From Paenibacillus oleatilyticus (GTDB lineage Bacteria; Bacillota; Bacilli; Paenibacillales; NBRC-103111), in assembly GCF_018998565.1 (NCBI RefSeq), contig NZ_JAHNZO010000024.1, positions 53,538-117,537 of the forward strand: a stretch of 64,000 nt of DNA, in the 5' to 3' direction. The notes under the pieces are model-generated. The model was given only the letters and a program-made list of their open reading frames with translations. It made no database searches and was not told the DNA's origin. Below, piece after piece: positions 24,442 to 33,022 of the stretch. How positions within the stretch are numbered: the stretch's first letter is position 1; every line of letters begins with the position of its first letter. The position numbers and the translations under genes are program-made.

Positions 24442-24560
24442 CGTCTTTGCCTCCCGCTTGAAGTATGCCAAAGTTATTTGTAGCTCTGCGGTTTCAATAC
24501 GCGGCGCAGTGCCGGGCGGTTTCGCCCGGAACGCCATGCCGGCGAAGCTTGATTAAATCT

Positions 24561-25229
24561 TTATCTTTTGAGCAAACGGTAGCCTTTCCGCACCGCATTC
24601 AGCACGAAGCCGGGAATGGGGACACGCTGCAAAGGCGGAAGGTAAAACCGGTCGTACGCCTTCTTCAGATCGTCCCACATCCCGCACGGCTCCGGCTTCA
24701 AAAAGTCCGACACGTCGACCACGACGCCGCGGCCGTCCCGCATCATGACGTTTTTGCCGTGAACGTCGTGCGGGCGAAGCCCTTTGCTTACCGCATAGGC
24801 AAGCGCTTCGTCAATATCGTCGATTACCTGCCGGGGGATCGGGATGCCCTTCCGGATGCAATCGTACAGCGTGATGCCGTTCAACCGCCGGAGCACCAGG
24901 TAGCCGTCGCCATAGTACAGGCATTCCGAATAGGCCGGATGCCGCCCCAGACGGCGGTACACCTCGGCCTCCTCATCCAGCCCCGGCCGGCCCGGCGCAT
25001 ACACCTTCACCACAAACTCCGGGTAATCCGGGTGCGCGACAACCGCCGCATAGTTGCCCGCACCCACCAACCGCCAAGGGACAGGCACGCGGTATACGGC
25101 GATCGGATCGTGCGGCTGCTCGCTCTTGATACGCAGCTCCGGCCGCAGGCAGCGCTCGATCTGCATGATGAACGGATGGCGCTCATCCCAAGCGTCCCCG
25201 CCTGTCATCATCCAATGGCTATCCGCCAT
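24561..25229 (-). CDS. Protein kinase-like protein (RIO/YrzF-like)
   Basis: 222 residues. A glycine-loop-like segment (GAGNYAAVV) and an invariant-Lys region (PEFVVKVYAPG) are followed by a catalytic-loop motif (LRPHDVHGKNVMM) and a DFG-equivalent (VVDVSDFLKP). This is the small eukaryotic-like kinase pattern seen in Bacillus YrzF/YbdM relatives; substrate unknown. The first codon lies inside the end of the upstream lactonase gene (11-bp overlap), suggesting coupled translation, but the ribosome site is weak and a start a few codons later (ATGATG) is possible. Confidence 0.75.
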   Translation of the reverse strand: MADSHWMMTGGDAWDERHPFIMQIERCLRPELRIKSEQPHDPIAVYRVPVPWRLVGAGNYAAVVAHPDYPEFVVKVYAPGRPGLDEEAEVYRRLGRHPAYSECLYYGDGYLVLRRLNGITLYDCIRKGIPIPRQVIDDIDEALAYAVSKGLRPHDVHGKNVMMRDGRGVVVDVSDFLKPEPCGMWDDLKKAYDRFYLPPLQRVPIPGFVLNAVRKGYRLLKR

Positions 25230-26109
25230 AAAAGTCAGCCGGTCTGCCCTTCACGCCCGGCTTGACGCGGAACAAGCCGCCGGCATGCGGCTGCTGCGCC
25301 AGCTGTTCCTCGCTCAGCCCGGTCCGGGCCGTCGTAATGTACAGCTCGTCCCAGTCCGGACCGCCGAACGCGCAGGAGGTCGTCTGTGCAGCCGGGACGC
25401 AGACGAAGCCGAGCCTTTCGCCGGTCTGCGGATTCCAGCAGGACACCCGCCAGCCGCCCCACTGGGCAACCCACAGCATCCCTTCGCGATCGACGGCCAT
25501 GCCGTCGGGGACGCCCTCGCCCTCCGGAATCGTGACGACCGTGCGCCGGTTCGAGATCGCTCCTGCTGTCGGCTCGTAGTCGTAGGCGACGACCTGCTTG
25601 GTAGGCGAATCGATGTAATACATCGTGCGCCCGTCGGGGCTCCAGCCGAGCCCGTTGGAGCAAATCACGCCATCGATCGCCTTCCGCAGCGTCCCGTCAG
25701 GCTCCAGGCAATACAGCGCGCCCGTCGGACTGCTGCTCTTGCGGTTCATCGTCCCCGCCCAAAAACGCCCGGCTTCGTCGCACTTGCCGTCGTTAAACCG
25801 GTTTTCCGGCTGCCCCGCCTCCGGGTCGGCAAGCTTCGTCAGCCGCTCCGTCGCCAGATCGAGCAGATGAAAGCCATGCTCCAGCGCGAGCACCAGACCT
25901 TCGCCCTCCGCTCTCGGCACCGCAGCCCCGACCCGCTGGTCAAACTGAATCGAACGGTTCGTTCCTTGCACCGGATCATAGTGATGAATCCGCATTCCCT
26001 CGATATCGACCCACACCAGCCGTCCGCTGCGGTGATCCCATACCGGCCCTTCGCCCAGCGCCGCTTTTCCATCCAAAATCAATTCCGCCGTTAGCTGCCA
26101 CGGTTCCAA
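25219..26109 (-). CDS. SMP-30/gluconolactonase family protein
   Basis: 296 residues with the six-bladed propeller motifs of regucalcin-type lactonases: LGEGPVWDHRSGRLVWVDIE at the start (metal-binding Glu), FNDGKCDEAGRFWAGTM (Asn/Asp ligands), CSNGLGWSPDGRTMYYIDS (metal-binding Asn) and GVPDGMAVDREGMLWVAQWG (catalytic Asp). Hydrolyses sugar lactones; exact substrate unknown. I chose the TTG at 26109 because GAGGAGGG is six bases upstream; it gives LEPWQLTAELILDG as the start. Read together with the kinase-like gene downstream. Confidence 0.88.
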   Translation of the reverse strand: MEPWQLTAELILDGKAALGEGPVWDHRSGRLVWVDIEGMRIHHYDPVQGTNRSIQFDQRVGAAVPRAEGEGLVLALEHGFHLLDLATERLTKLADPEAGQPENRFNDGKCDEAGRFWAGTMNRKSSSPTGALYCLEPDGTLRKAIDGVICSNGLGWSPDGRTMYYIDSPTKQVVAYDYEPTAGAISNRRTVVTIPEGEGVPDGMAVDREGMLWVAQWGGWRVSCWNPQTGERLGFVCVPAAQTTSCAFGGPDWDELYITTARTGLSEEQLAQQPHAGGLFRVKPGVKGRPADFYGG

Positions 26110-26245
26110 ATGCAGCCCTCCTCTTCTCGCATGCCTGAAAGCACGCACCATATGCTTCCATTGTAGCACAATGGAAAAGCCAAAAGCGATGCGGCCGCCA
26201 AGCTTGATAACGACGTGCAGACCGGGTTACGCGCTGCATCGAGCC

Positions 26246-26297
26246 GAAAAAAGACCCGTCGGCCCCATCTCCATAAGCGGAGGGGTTAACGGGTCTT
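26246..26297 (-). terminator. Rho-independent terminator of the 26314-26589 gene
   Basis: On the minus strand AAGACCCGT (26289-26297) pairs with ACGGGTCTT (26251-26259); the interior also pairs (CCCCTCCG/TGGAGATGGGG), and TTTTTT follows. Confidence 0.85.
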
Positions 26298-26313
26298 GAG
26301 GTTCGCTTCGCCG

Positions 26314-26589
26314 CTATTCTTCTTCCATCGGTTGCAAGCTTTGCAGGTCCGATTGGTCTTCGGCAAGCTGCGCAGACGCTTGCTCTACGGCGGGCTTGTT
26401 CTCGTCATGCCCGGCTTGGGCGATCGAGCGCTCGGCTTTTTCCACGGCCGTTTCGGCCTGCTCGATCATTTGGGCGGTCGGATGGCTCTGCGCTTGGGTT
26501 ACGGCATTATGCGCCTTTTCCACCGAGTTTTGCGCTTGCGAGACCGGATTTTGCGATTGCAGGCTGGTGTCGTATTCGTAACGGGTCAT
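26314..26589 (-). CDS. Small helical protein rich in Gln/Ala/Glu
   Basis: 91 residues, hydrophilic, predicted to be nearly all helix with heptad-like spacing (QNSVEKAHNAVTQAQSHPTA; QAETAVEKAERSIAQAGHDE). The segment appears as degenerate repeats of an A-x-x-x-V-E-K-A unit. Function unknown; such proteins are frequent in Paenibacillus. The ATG follows AAAGGA, and a strong terminator closes the single-gene unit. Confidence 0.7.
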   Translation of the reverse strand: MTRYEYDTSLQSQNPVSQAQNSVEKAHNAVTQAQSHPTAQMIEQAETAVEKAERSIAQAGHDENKPAVEQASAQLAEDQSDLQSLQPMEEE

Positions 26590-26692
26590 TCTTGGTCATC
26601 CTTTCCACATACAGGGTTGCTGTTAATGTGGGAAGAAACGACCGTTTTTATTCGTTCGGGATGGGCGGAGTCGCCGATTTTTCCGGGGCAGG

Positions 26693-27433
26693 TTAGCCGT
26701 GAACTCTCCCGGTCTGAATAGCGGTCGCATAATCGTCACGCCCGTTCTGCCGCGCAGCCGCAGCGGCCCGGTGCCAATCGTAAACGACTTGCACGTGCTC
26801 CACGATCCACGAACCGTTCGTGCGCCGGATGGCCGCATACCTCGCATGGGGAAACCCGGCTTCCATGACATGCGGATACGGGGCCTCTTCCTCGTAAGCC
26901 GGAAGGCCGACGCTGCCCGGGTTCACGATCGTTTTGCCGTCGGGCAGCCGGACCGTTCTGCTCATATGGGTATGTCCGCAATAGATCCACGAGGCGGCAA
27001 CCGGCTGAAGCTCCCGTCTTAAACGTTCCGCGTCTTTGTTCTTGACCCCGTGCTCAGTAACCTCCTCGATCAAATAATGCTCGTCCGAAAACGGGGTGCC
27101 GTGGCAGAACAGCATGTCTTCCAACGTCCACGTGGCGGGGAACGTTCCGATCCACCGTTCGATGTCCTCCGTCAGCAGCGGCTTCACATGCCGGAACGTA
27201 AGCGAATCGGCCTCCGGTTCCAGCAGAATCCGGTCGCAGTTGCCCATGATATGGACAGCATTTTCCAGATTCATAAGCCGATGCGCCGTCTGCACCGGAT
27301 CGATCGGCCCGAACAAGCTGTCGCCCAAATTGACGATCCGGTGAAGCTTCCGCGCCGCTATGTCCTCCAATACGGCATCAAGGGCGTAAATATTGCTGTG
27401 AATATCCGAAATTACGGCAATCGAGTCAGTCAT
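26693..27433 (-). CDS. Calcineurin-like metallophosphoesterase (YfcE-like)
   Basis: 246 residues. Metal-binding motifs: D10-x-H12 (VISDIHSN), GDSLFG, GNCD (Cys in place of His of GNHD, common in this subgroup), HGTP and GHTH (YCGHTHMSRTV), plus the NPGSVGLP signature. Hydrolyses phosphodiester or phosphomonoester bonds; substrate unknown. The ATG follows GGGAGG at a spacing of six. Ends with the AAAAARQNGRDDYA helical tail. Confidence 0.88.
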   Translation of the reverse strand: MTDSIAVISDIHSNIYALDAVLEDIAARKLHRIVNLGDSLFGPIDPVQTAHRLMNLENAVHIMGNCDRILLEPEADSLTFRHVKPLLTEDIERWIGTFPATWTLEDMLFCHGTPFSDEHYLIEEVTEHGVKNKDAERLRRELQPVAASWIYCGHTHMSRTVRLPDGKTIVNPGSVGLPAYEEEAPYPHVMEAGFPHARYAAIRRTNGSWIVEHVQVVYDWHRAAAAARQNGRDDYATAIQTGRVHG

Positions 27434-27501
27434 CCCGGACCTCCCGTCTCAATAATCCAGGACCGCTTCGCTAAAGCAGCGTTACGGCCCATGTCCCCGA
27501 A

Positions 27502-28491
27502 TTATACCCGCAATTCCTCGTGGCGTATAGCCGATTTCTCGATCTGGATCGTTGCATGATGGATATTGAACCGCTCCGCCATCAGCCCGATCGCCTGCTG
27601 CAGCACCTCTTGGCTGTCCCGATCGTCCTTGATCTGGATGTGGCAGCTGAACGAATCGAGGCCCGACGTAATCGTCCAAATATGAAGATCGTGCACGTCC
27701 ACAACACCCTCGATGCTCTCCAGCGCCTGTTTCACTTCCTGCTGGCTCACGCCGGCCGGCGTTCCTTCCATCAGCACGTGCACGGTATGGGAGATCACGC
27801 CCCAAGCGCCCTTAAGAATCAGCAGCGCGACAAGCACGCTGATAATCGGATCGGCGATATACCAGCCGAAGGCCAGCATCACCAGCCCCGCGATAATGGC
27901 GCCGACGGAGCCGAGCGCGTCCCCGAGCACGTGGAGATACGCGCTGCGCAGGTTGACGTTGTTCTTCACGTCGCCCTTCCGCATGAGCGCCCACGCGCTG
28001 ATCAGGTTGGCGAGCAGCCCTACGGAAGCAATCAGCATCATCGAGCCGCTGGCGACTTCCGGCGGGTTGAAGAACCGGCCGTACGCTTCCCAGATAATAA
28101 AGCCGGCGATGAGAAACAGCGTAATGCCGTTGAACAGCGCCGCCAAAATCTCGAAGCGGTGAAAGCCGTACGTCTTGGCCGGGGAAGCCGGTCTCGCGGC
28201 GAAGCTGAGCGCGATCAAGCTGAGCAAGAGCGAGCTGGCATCGCTGAGCATATGCCCGGAATCCGAAAGCAGCGCCAGACTGTTCGTGATAAGCCCCCCA
28301 AAAAACTCCAGTATCAAAATGCCCGCCGTAATGGACAAAGCGATGATCAGGCCCTTTTTGTTCCCTTCCCGGGCGTGGTCGTGATGGTGATGCCCGTGGC
28401 CATGATGATGGTGACCGTGACCGTGGCTGTGATCGTGCTTATGAGCTGCTCCTCCGCTATGCGCATGCGCGCTATGGTTATGACTGTGCAT
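27502..28491 (-). CDS. czcD: Cation diffusion facilitator, CzcD-type zinc/cobalt exporter
   Basis: 329 residues: a His-rich N-terminus (about 2-40, HSHGHGHHHHGHGHHHHDH), six transmembrane helices, and a C-terminal metal-sensing domain ending near SAIRHEELRV. Transport-site residues are visible in TM2 (SDSGHMLSDASS) and TM5 (HVLGDALGS), the HDHD set typical of Zn exporters. Pumps Zn(II), possibly Co(II)/Cd(II), out of the cytoplasm against protons. The ATG at 28491 follows GGGAGGG. A perfect inverted repeat at 28546-28571 lies in its promoter region and resembles the CzrA/SmtB operator, so zinc induction is likely. Confidence 0.92.
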   Translation of the reverse strand: MHSHNHSAHAHSGGAAHKHDHSHGHGHHHHGHGHHHHDHAREGNKKGLIIALSITAGILILEFFGGLITNSLALLSDSGHMLSDASSLLLSLIALSFAARPASPAKTYGFHRFEILAALFNGITLFLIAGFIIWEAYGRFFNPPEVASGSMMLIASVGLLANLISAWALMRKGDVKNNVNLRSAYLHVLGDALGSVGAIIAGLVMLAFGWYIADPIISVLVALLILKGAWGVISHTVHVLMEGTPAGVSQQEVKQALESIEGVVDVHDLHIWTITSGLDSFSCHIQIKDDRDSQEVLQQAIGLMAERFNIHHATIQIEKSAIRHEELRV

Positions 28492-28545
28492 AGGTCGTCC
28501 CTCCCAAAATACGGGCGATTCGCTGCGGCGTTCGACCGTATATTT

Positions 28546-28571
28546 AATATATGAATATGTGCTCATATATT
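28546..28571. promoter_or_regulatory. Candidate CzrA/SmtB-type operator upstream of czcD
   Basis: AATATATGA (28546-28554) and TCATATATT (28563-28571) form a perfect 9-bp inverted repeat with an 8-bp spacer. The core TGAATATGTGCTCA matches the TGAA-N6-TTCA pattern bound by ArsR/SmtB-family Zn sensors. It lies 55-80 bp upstream of the czcD start. No ArsR gene is in the window, so the regulator would act in trans. Confidence 0.65.
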
Positions 28572-28733
28572 ATTATGCATCATCGCATATCCCCTGTCAA
28601 TGCTATCCATGAGATTTTTTACCCGCCGCCTTGCTCCATGATGTCAGTATGACCATTTCCATGCCGGTTTAAGAGGACCGTGTGTTTTTGACAAAACCGT
28701 GAAGCCGGCTGCGTGAAAATTAAAACATTTCAA

Positions 28734-28772
28734 AGAAAGCGCTTGCCATTTTATGTACTGTTTAATTATAAT
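28734..28772 (+). promoter_or_regulatory. frl promoter with overlapping cre-like site
   Basis: AGAAAGCGCTTGCC (28734-28747) matches the CcpA cre consensus at 12 of 14 positions and overlaps a -35 box (TTGCCA, 28743-28748), with a -10 TATAAT at 28767-28772 (18-bp spacer). This predicts carbon-catabolite repression of the frl operon. The rest of the 28572-28733 stretch shows no gene. Confidence 0.55.
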
Positions 28773-28786
28773 ACAAAACATAACAA
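28766..28786 (+). promoter_or_regulatory. frl operator copy 1 (probable FrlR site)
   Basis: A 21-bp sequence beginning with TTATAATACAAAACATAACA is repeated identically at 31060-31080, upstream of frlB. Here it is nested in GTTTAATT..AATTAAAC (8-bp inverted repeat). It overlaps the -10 box, so a repressor bound here would block transcription. FrlR (GntR) at 33023 is the obvious candidate; binding is inferred. Confidence 0.55.
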
Positions 28787-28816
28787 TTAAACCGAAGCAG
28801 GAGGCGAGCTGCTCAC

Positions 28817-29641
28817 ATGATCATCGCAGGCATGAATATTACGTATCGTCATTTTCCGTTCGGGCATTTCCTGGACGGGATGGAGCGCGCGGGAATCGGC
28901 AGCATCGAATTATGGGCCGGGGAACCTCACTTCTATGTGGGGCGAAACCCGCTCTCCACGCTGCGGAGCATTCGAAAGGAGGTGAAAGCGCGAAAGCTGA
29001 ACATCGTTTGCTACACCCCCGAGCAGTGCGTCTACCCGTATAATTTGGCTGCTTCGGACCCGGAGTGGAGAGCGAGGAGCGTGGCGTATTTCAAGGAAAA
29101 CCTGTACGCCGCGGTTGAATTGGAGGCGCCGATGATGCTTGTCACGTCGGGGATCGGCGATTTTGCCGTGCCTCGCTCCGATTCTTGGAATTTTGCAAGC
29201 GATTCCATTGCACAATTGGCCCGAATCGCCGAAGCGGAAGGGCTGATTCTGGCGCTGGAGCCGCTGACGTCGTTTGAAACGAACCTGATCACGAGCCTTC
29301 GGGACGTGCGAAGCATGATGGCGGAGATCGGCTCCCCTTCCCTGCGCGGCATGATCGATACCGTCGCGATGCAGCTGGCCGGCGAAACGCCGGACGATTA
29401 CTTTGCCGCGCCGGGCGGACTGCCGCATGTCCATCTGATCGATGGTGACGGGCAGTCGGACGCACATTTGGCGCTCGGTGACGGGGTGCTGAACTGGGAA
29501 AGCTACGTGCAAAGCTTGCTCAAGCACGGATACCAAGGATGCTGCACGCTGGAAATCATGGGGTCGCGTTATTATGCCAATCCGCAGGAAGCCATTGAAA
29601 AGTCGCTGGACAAGCTCCGGCAGTTCGGATTTTCTTCGTAG
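28817..29641 (+). CDS. frlC: FrlC-like fructoselysine 3-epimerase (TIM-barrel)
   Basis: 274 residues, matching E. coli FrlC (~276) in length. It belongs to the xylose isomerase-like TIM-barrel family. Conserved features are IELWAGEPHFY, YTPEQCVYPYNLA, LILALEPLTSFETNL (metal-binding Glu), HVHLIDGDG..HLALGDG and CTLEIMGSRYY. FrlC interconverts fructoselysine and psicoselysine, widening the substrate range. The ATG follows AGGAGGCGAG. First gene of the operon, read into the permease gene with 32 bp between. Function is based on family similarity plus operon content. Confidence 0.8.
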   Translation: MIIAGMNITYRHFPFGHFLDGMERAGIGSIELWAGEPHFYVGRNPLSTLRSIRKEVKARKLNIVCYTPEQCVYPYNLAASDPEWRARSVAYFKENLYAAVELEAPMMLVTSGIGDFAVPRSDSWNFASDSIAQLARIAEAEGLILALEPLTSFETNLITSLRDVRSMMAEIGSPSLRGMIDTVAMQLAGETPDDYFAAPGGLPHVHLIDGDGQSDAHLALGDGVLNWESYVQSLLKHGYQGCCTLEIMGSRYYANPQEAIEKSLDKLRQFGFSS

Positions 29642-29673
29642 AGTTTAACAACTTGAACATGGAGGAACCGTGT

Positions 29674-31032
29674 ATGAGCAACGGCAGTCTCACACGAAAA
29701 CTTGGATTCTGGTCCGCCTTGGCCCTGGCCGTCGGGACCACCATCGGCTCGGGCATCTTTGTCTCGGTCGGCGAGGTGGCCCGCGCGTCCGGCACCCCGA
29801 CGGTCTCGATCATGGCCTGGCTGATCGGCGGCTTGATCGCCATTCCGCAAATGATGGTTCTGGGCGAATTGTCGACCGCCTACCCCGAGAACGGCAGCGG
29901 GTACGTGTACCTGAACAAAGCCGGCTGGCGGCCCCTCGCCTTTCTGTACGGCTGGGCCACGTTCTGGGCACTTGATCCCCCTTCGATTGCGATCATGGCT
30001 ATCGCGATCGTGTCCTACGCCGCTGTGTTTTTCCCGTTCTTCGCAGGCATCGCGGGAAAATTGCTGGCCGTCGCCATCATTCTGGCCATCACCGCGATCC
30101 ACTACCGCAGCGTAAAGGAAGGCGGCGTGTTCCAGGTCCTGATTACCGCAGTCAAAATCGTTCCGTTCGTCATCGTCGTCGCACTCGGCTTTATGTATAT
30201 GAATACCGACAATTTCGCCTACACCCCTCCGGGCGGCGCCGCCAATACAAGTCTTATGGGCGGCATTTCCGCCACGACATGGGCCTATACGGGCATGGCG
30301 GCGATCTGCTTCATGGCCGGTGAAATCAAAAATCCCGGGAAGGTGCTCCCCCGCGCCCTGATCGGCTCGGTACTGATCGTGCTGACTCTCTATACGACGC
30401 TGGCCGTCTCCGTGACGGGCTTAATGCCCTTCGAACAGCTGATGAAATCGGAAGCTCCGGTGTCCGAAGCCGTTACGTTTATTCCCGGGCTTGCGCATAT
30501 CGCTTCGTCGTTTGTTTCGATTACCGCCATTATTGTCATTCTCGGCTCGCTCAGCTCGTGCATTATGTTCCAGCCGCGCCTCGAATACGTCATGGCCCGC
30601 GACGGGCTGTTCTTCAAACGATTCGGCCAGGTGCACCCCAAATACGAGACGCCGAGCTTCTCCATCATCGTTCAGGTCGTTTATGCATGCGTGCTCGTCT
30701 TTTTAAGCGATCTGACGACGCTGCTCGGTTATTTTACGCTAACGCAGCTCGCAATTAACATTATGGACTTCGTCGCGATCTACAAATGCCGCAAGCGCGA
30801 CGATTACAAGCCCGTATACCGCATGCCGGCGTGGCGTCTGACGACGATTCTCGCGATTCTGGGCGCCACGTGGCTCGCATGGGGAACGTTCACCTGGGCC
30901 CCTTGGCAGGGCTTGCTCGCGGCGGGGATCGTCATCGTCACCGGCCTTCCGGTGTACCATTACTGGAAAAAAAGAAATCGCTCTCATCGCGCTCCCGGCA
31001 TTGGCCATGACGAAATTCCGAAAGAAGCCTAA
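29674..31032 (+). CDS. frlA: FrlA-like permease (APC superfamily)
   Basis: 452 residues, about 12 transmembrane helices. The APC signature VGTTIGSGIFVSVGEVARASG lies near the start and YLNKAGWRPLAFLYGWATFW in TM3, as in basic amino acid/fructoselysine permeases. In E. coli FrlA imports fructoselysine; the same role is inferred here from its operon partners. The ATG at 29674 has GGAGGA upstream; an ATG 21 bases earlier has none. The C-terminal tail is basic (KKRNRSHRAPG). Confidence 0.8.
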   Translation: MSNGSLTRKLGFWSALALAVGTTIGSGIFVSVGEVARASGTPTVSIMAWLIGGLIAIPQMMVLGELSTAYPENGSGYVYLNKAGWRPLAFLYGWATFWALDPPSIAIMAIAIVSYAAVFFPFFAGIAGKLLAVAIILAITAIHYRSVKEGGVFQVLITAVKIVPFVIVVALGFMYMNTDNFAYTPPGGAANTSLMGGISATTWAYTGMAAICFMAGEIKNPGKVLPRALIGSVLIVLTLYTTLAVSVTGLMPFEQLMKSEAPVSEAVTFIPGLAHIASSFVSITAIIVILGSLSSCIMFQPRLEYVMARDGLFFKRFGQVHPKYETPSFSIIVQVVYACVLVFLSDLTTLLGYFTLTQLAINIMDFVAIYKCRKRDDYKPVYRMPAWRLTTILAILGATWLAWGTFTWAPWQGLLAAGIVIVTGLPVYHYWKKRNRSHRAPGIGHDEIPKEA

Positions 31033-31059
31033 TTCGGATTGATTTTTAATTCTATTTTG

Positions 31060-31080
31060 TTATAATACAAAACATAACAA
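31060..31080 (+). promoter_or_regulatory. frl operator copy 2, with internal promoter
   Basis: Identical over 21 bp to 28766-28786 and embedded in TTGTTAT..ATAACAA. TATAAT at 31061-31066 with TTGATT at 31039-31044 (16-bp spacer) could be a second promoter, allowing frlB-frlD-frlR to be transcribed separately from frlC-frlA. Confidence 0.55.
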
Positions 31081-31111
31081 ATAAATTATAAAAGAGAGGC
31101 GTGTTGCATCC

Positions 31112-32134
31112 ATGCTGCATTTGGACAAAACAAAAGTCGATTTTCTGGTAACGTCGAGCATGATCCCCGAGGTTGAAACCTTCATCCGGGAAGGTCAGCC
31201 GAAAATTGCCGGTATCGCGCAAAAGCTCGCGCAGCAAAAGATCGGACGCGTATACTTCGTCGGCTGCGGCAGCTCCAAGGCTGTCGGGGGCGCGGCCAAA
31301 TATTTGATCGACAAATACAGCACGCTGGTCTCGAACGTCTACACCGGCTGGGAATTCGTCGACCATACGCCCCGCGCTCTGGATGCCTCCACGGCGGTCG
31401 TTGTCATCTCCCACTCCGGCACGACGGAGGAAGTGGTCCAATCGCTGCGAAAAGCCAATCAAGCCGGTGCCGTAACGATCAGTGTCGTGAACAAGAAGGA
31501 AGGCAATCCGCTCGGTGACGAAGCCCGGTTCGTGATCGACTACAACGCCCATGCGATGTGGGAATGCCACCTGCTGGCCCTGTATTTCCTGGCCCTGCAA
31601 TGGATTCGGGAAGTCGAGCCGTCCGAAGAGGTCGAGCGCATTCTGGCCGATATTCCGAAGCTGCCCGCCGTCCTGGCAGGCCATATCGATTCGTTCGAGG
31701 AAAAGGCGCTGAAGCTGGCAAAATCGGTCAGCAGCTGGAAAGGCTTCTATACGGTAGCGGCCGGTCCGCTCGTATCCCTTGCTTATAAAGAAGGCGTCAT
31801 TACGAATATGGAATTCATGTGGGGTCACGGCGCAGTGATCGAAAGCGGTGAGTTCCGTCATGGCCCGCTGGAAATCGTCGAGCCCGGCGTTCCGTTCGTC
31901 TTCCTGGTCGGCACCGACGCTTCCCGCCACATTACGGAACGCGCCCTGCGTTTCGTGCAAAAATACAAAGGCGAGCACATCGTGTTCGACTATCAGGAAT
32001 TGTCCGGCGGCTTGCATCCGGATCTGGCCCCGATGGTCATGTTCGTGCCGCTGGAATGGTTCTCTTACTACTTCGCCGTCGCGAGAGACCACAACCCCGA
32101 TGACCGCCGTTACTACGGCGTCGTCGAATACTAG
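31112..32134 (+). CDS. frlB: Fructoselysine 6-phosphate deglycase FrlB (SIS domains)
   Basis: 340 residues, the same length as E. coli FrlB. Two SIS domains: VYFVGCGSSKAVGGAAKYL and VVISHSGTTEEVV (phosphosugar-binding Ser/Thr), then GHGAVIESGEFRHGPLEIVE in the second half, with a catalytic Glu/His region as in the GlmS isomerase fold. FrlB converts fructoselysine 6-phosphate to lysine and glucose 6-phosphate. Ribosome site GAGAGGCG. A stem-loop without T-run follows the stop. Confidence 0.9.
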   Translation: MLHLDKTKVDFLVTSSMIPEVETFIREGQPKIAGIAQKLAQQKIGRVYFVGCGSSKAVGGAAKYLIDKYSTLVSNVYTGWEFVDHTPRALDASTAVVVISHSGTTEEVVQSLRKANQAGAVTISVVNKKEGNPLGDEARFVIDYNAHAMWECHLLALYFLALQWIREVEPSEEVERILADIPKLPAVLAGHIDSFEEKALKLAKSVSSWKGFYTVAAGPLVSLAYKEGVITNMEFMWGHGAVIESGEFRHGPLEIVEPGVPFVFLVGTDASRHITERALRFVQKYKGEHIVFDYQELSGGLHPDLAPMVMFVPLEWFSYYFAVARDHNPDDRRYYGVVEY

Positions 32135-32145
32135 AATGACGCGAT

Positions 32146-32168
32146 CCCCCTGTCTTCCGGACAGGGGG
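32146..32168 (+). promoter_or_regulatory. Intra-operon stem-loop between frlB and frlD
   Basis: CCCCCTGTC (32146-32154) pairs with GACAGGGGG (32160-32168), nine base pairs, loop TTCCG. No T-run follows (TTACGC), so it is more likely an mRNA processing or stability element than a terminator. Confidence 0.6.
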
Positions 32169-32197
32169 TTACGCTCCTGTAGGAGGCGAATGGGAAG

Positions 32198-32980
32198 ATG
32201 AAAGCTGCTACCGTCGGAGACAACTGTATGGACGTTTATTTGTCGAGGCAGGAAAGCTACCCGGGCGGCAATCCGGTGAACGTAGCCGTCTACTTAAAGC
32301 GGCTCGGGGGCGATGCTTCGTATATCGGCTGGGTCGGCACCGACAGCTACGGCGAGCAGATGCGCCGGGCGATCCGCGACAAAGGCATCGACGTCAGCCA
32401 TCTGCACCAAAAAGAAGGCCAGACCGCCATAACCTACGTCGAGCTGATCGGCAGCGACCGCAAATTCGGTGACTATCACGAAGGGGTGATGGAGCACTTC
32501 CGGCTGACGGAAGCCGATCTGCGGTTTATCGAAGGGCATGCGCTGGTGCATGCCGGAATCTGGGGCCACGCGGAGCCGTATTTCCCGCGGTTCAAGGAGA
32601 AGGGCCTGATCACCTCCTTCGACTTCTCGGACCAGCTTCATCACGACTTGACCCGGCGGCTCCCGGCTTTTGTTGATTACGCTTTCTTCTCTTATACGCA
32701 GGACGACGCATATATCCGCAGCTACCTGAAAGAAACGCATGCGCTCGGGGCCCGGGTGGCCGTCGCCACCTTGGGGGAAAACGGCTCGCTTGCCTACGAC
32801 GGCGAGCATTATTTTCGGCGGGAGGCGGAAGCGGTCACCGTCGTGGACACGATGGGCGCGGGCGATTCGTTCATCGCCGGCTTCCTGTACGGGATCATGA
32901 ACGGACTTCCGCTGACGCAGTGCCTGGAGCAAGGAACGCGGGCCGCGGCGCACACGATTACGTATTTCGGAGCCTGGTAG
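32198..32980 (+). CDS. frlD: Fructoselysine 6-kinase FrlD (PfkB family)
   Basis: 260 residues, near the E. coli length of 261. PfkB signatures: PGGNPVNVAVYLKRLGG at the N-terminus (sugar contact) and VDTMGAGDSFIAGFLYGIM at the C-terminus with the catalytic Asp in GAGDS. It phosphorylates imported fructoselysine at C6 for FrlB. The ATG follows TAGGAGGCG. Sits between frlB and the regulator, as in enterobacterial frl operons. Confidence 0.88.
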   Translation: MKAATVGDNCMDVYLSRQESYPGGNPVNVAVYLKRLGGDASYIGWVGTDSYGEQMRRAIRDKGIDVSHLHQKEGQTAITYVELIGSDRKFGDYHEGVMEHFRLTEADLRFIEGHALVHAGIWGHAEPYFPRFKEKGLITSFDFSDQLHHDLTRRLPAFVDYAFFSYTQDDAYIRSYLKETHALGARVAVATLGENGSLAYDGEHYFRREAEAVTVVDTMGAGDSFIAGFLYGIMNGLPLTQCLEQGTRAAAHTITYFGAW

Positions 32981-33022
32981 CTGGAATTCGCGGCAAAGTT
33001 GCATGTATAATGAGAAGAAACA

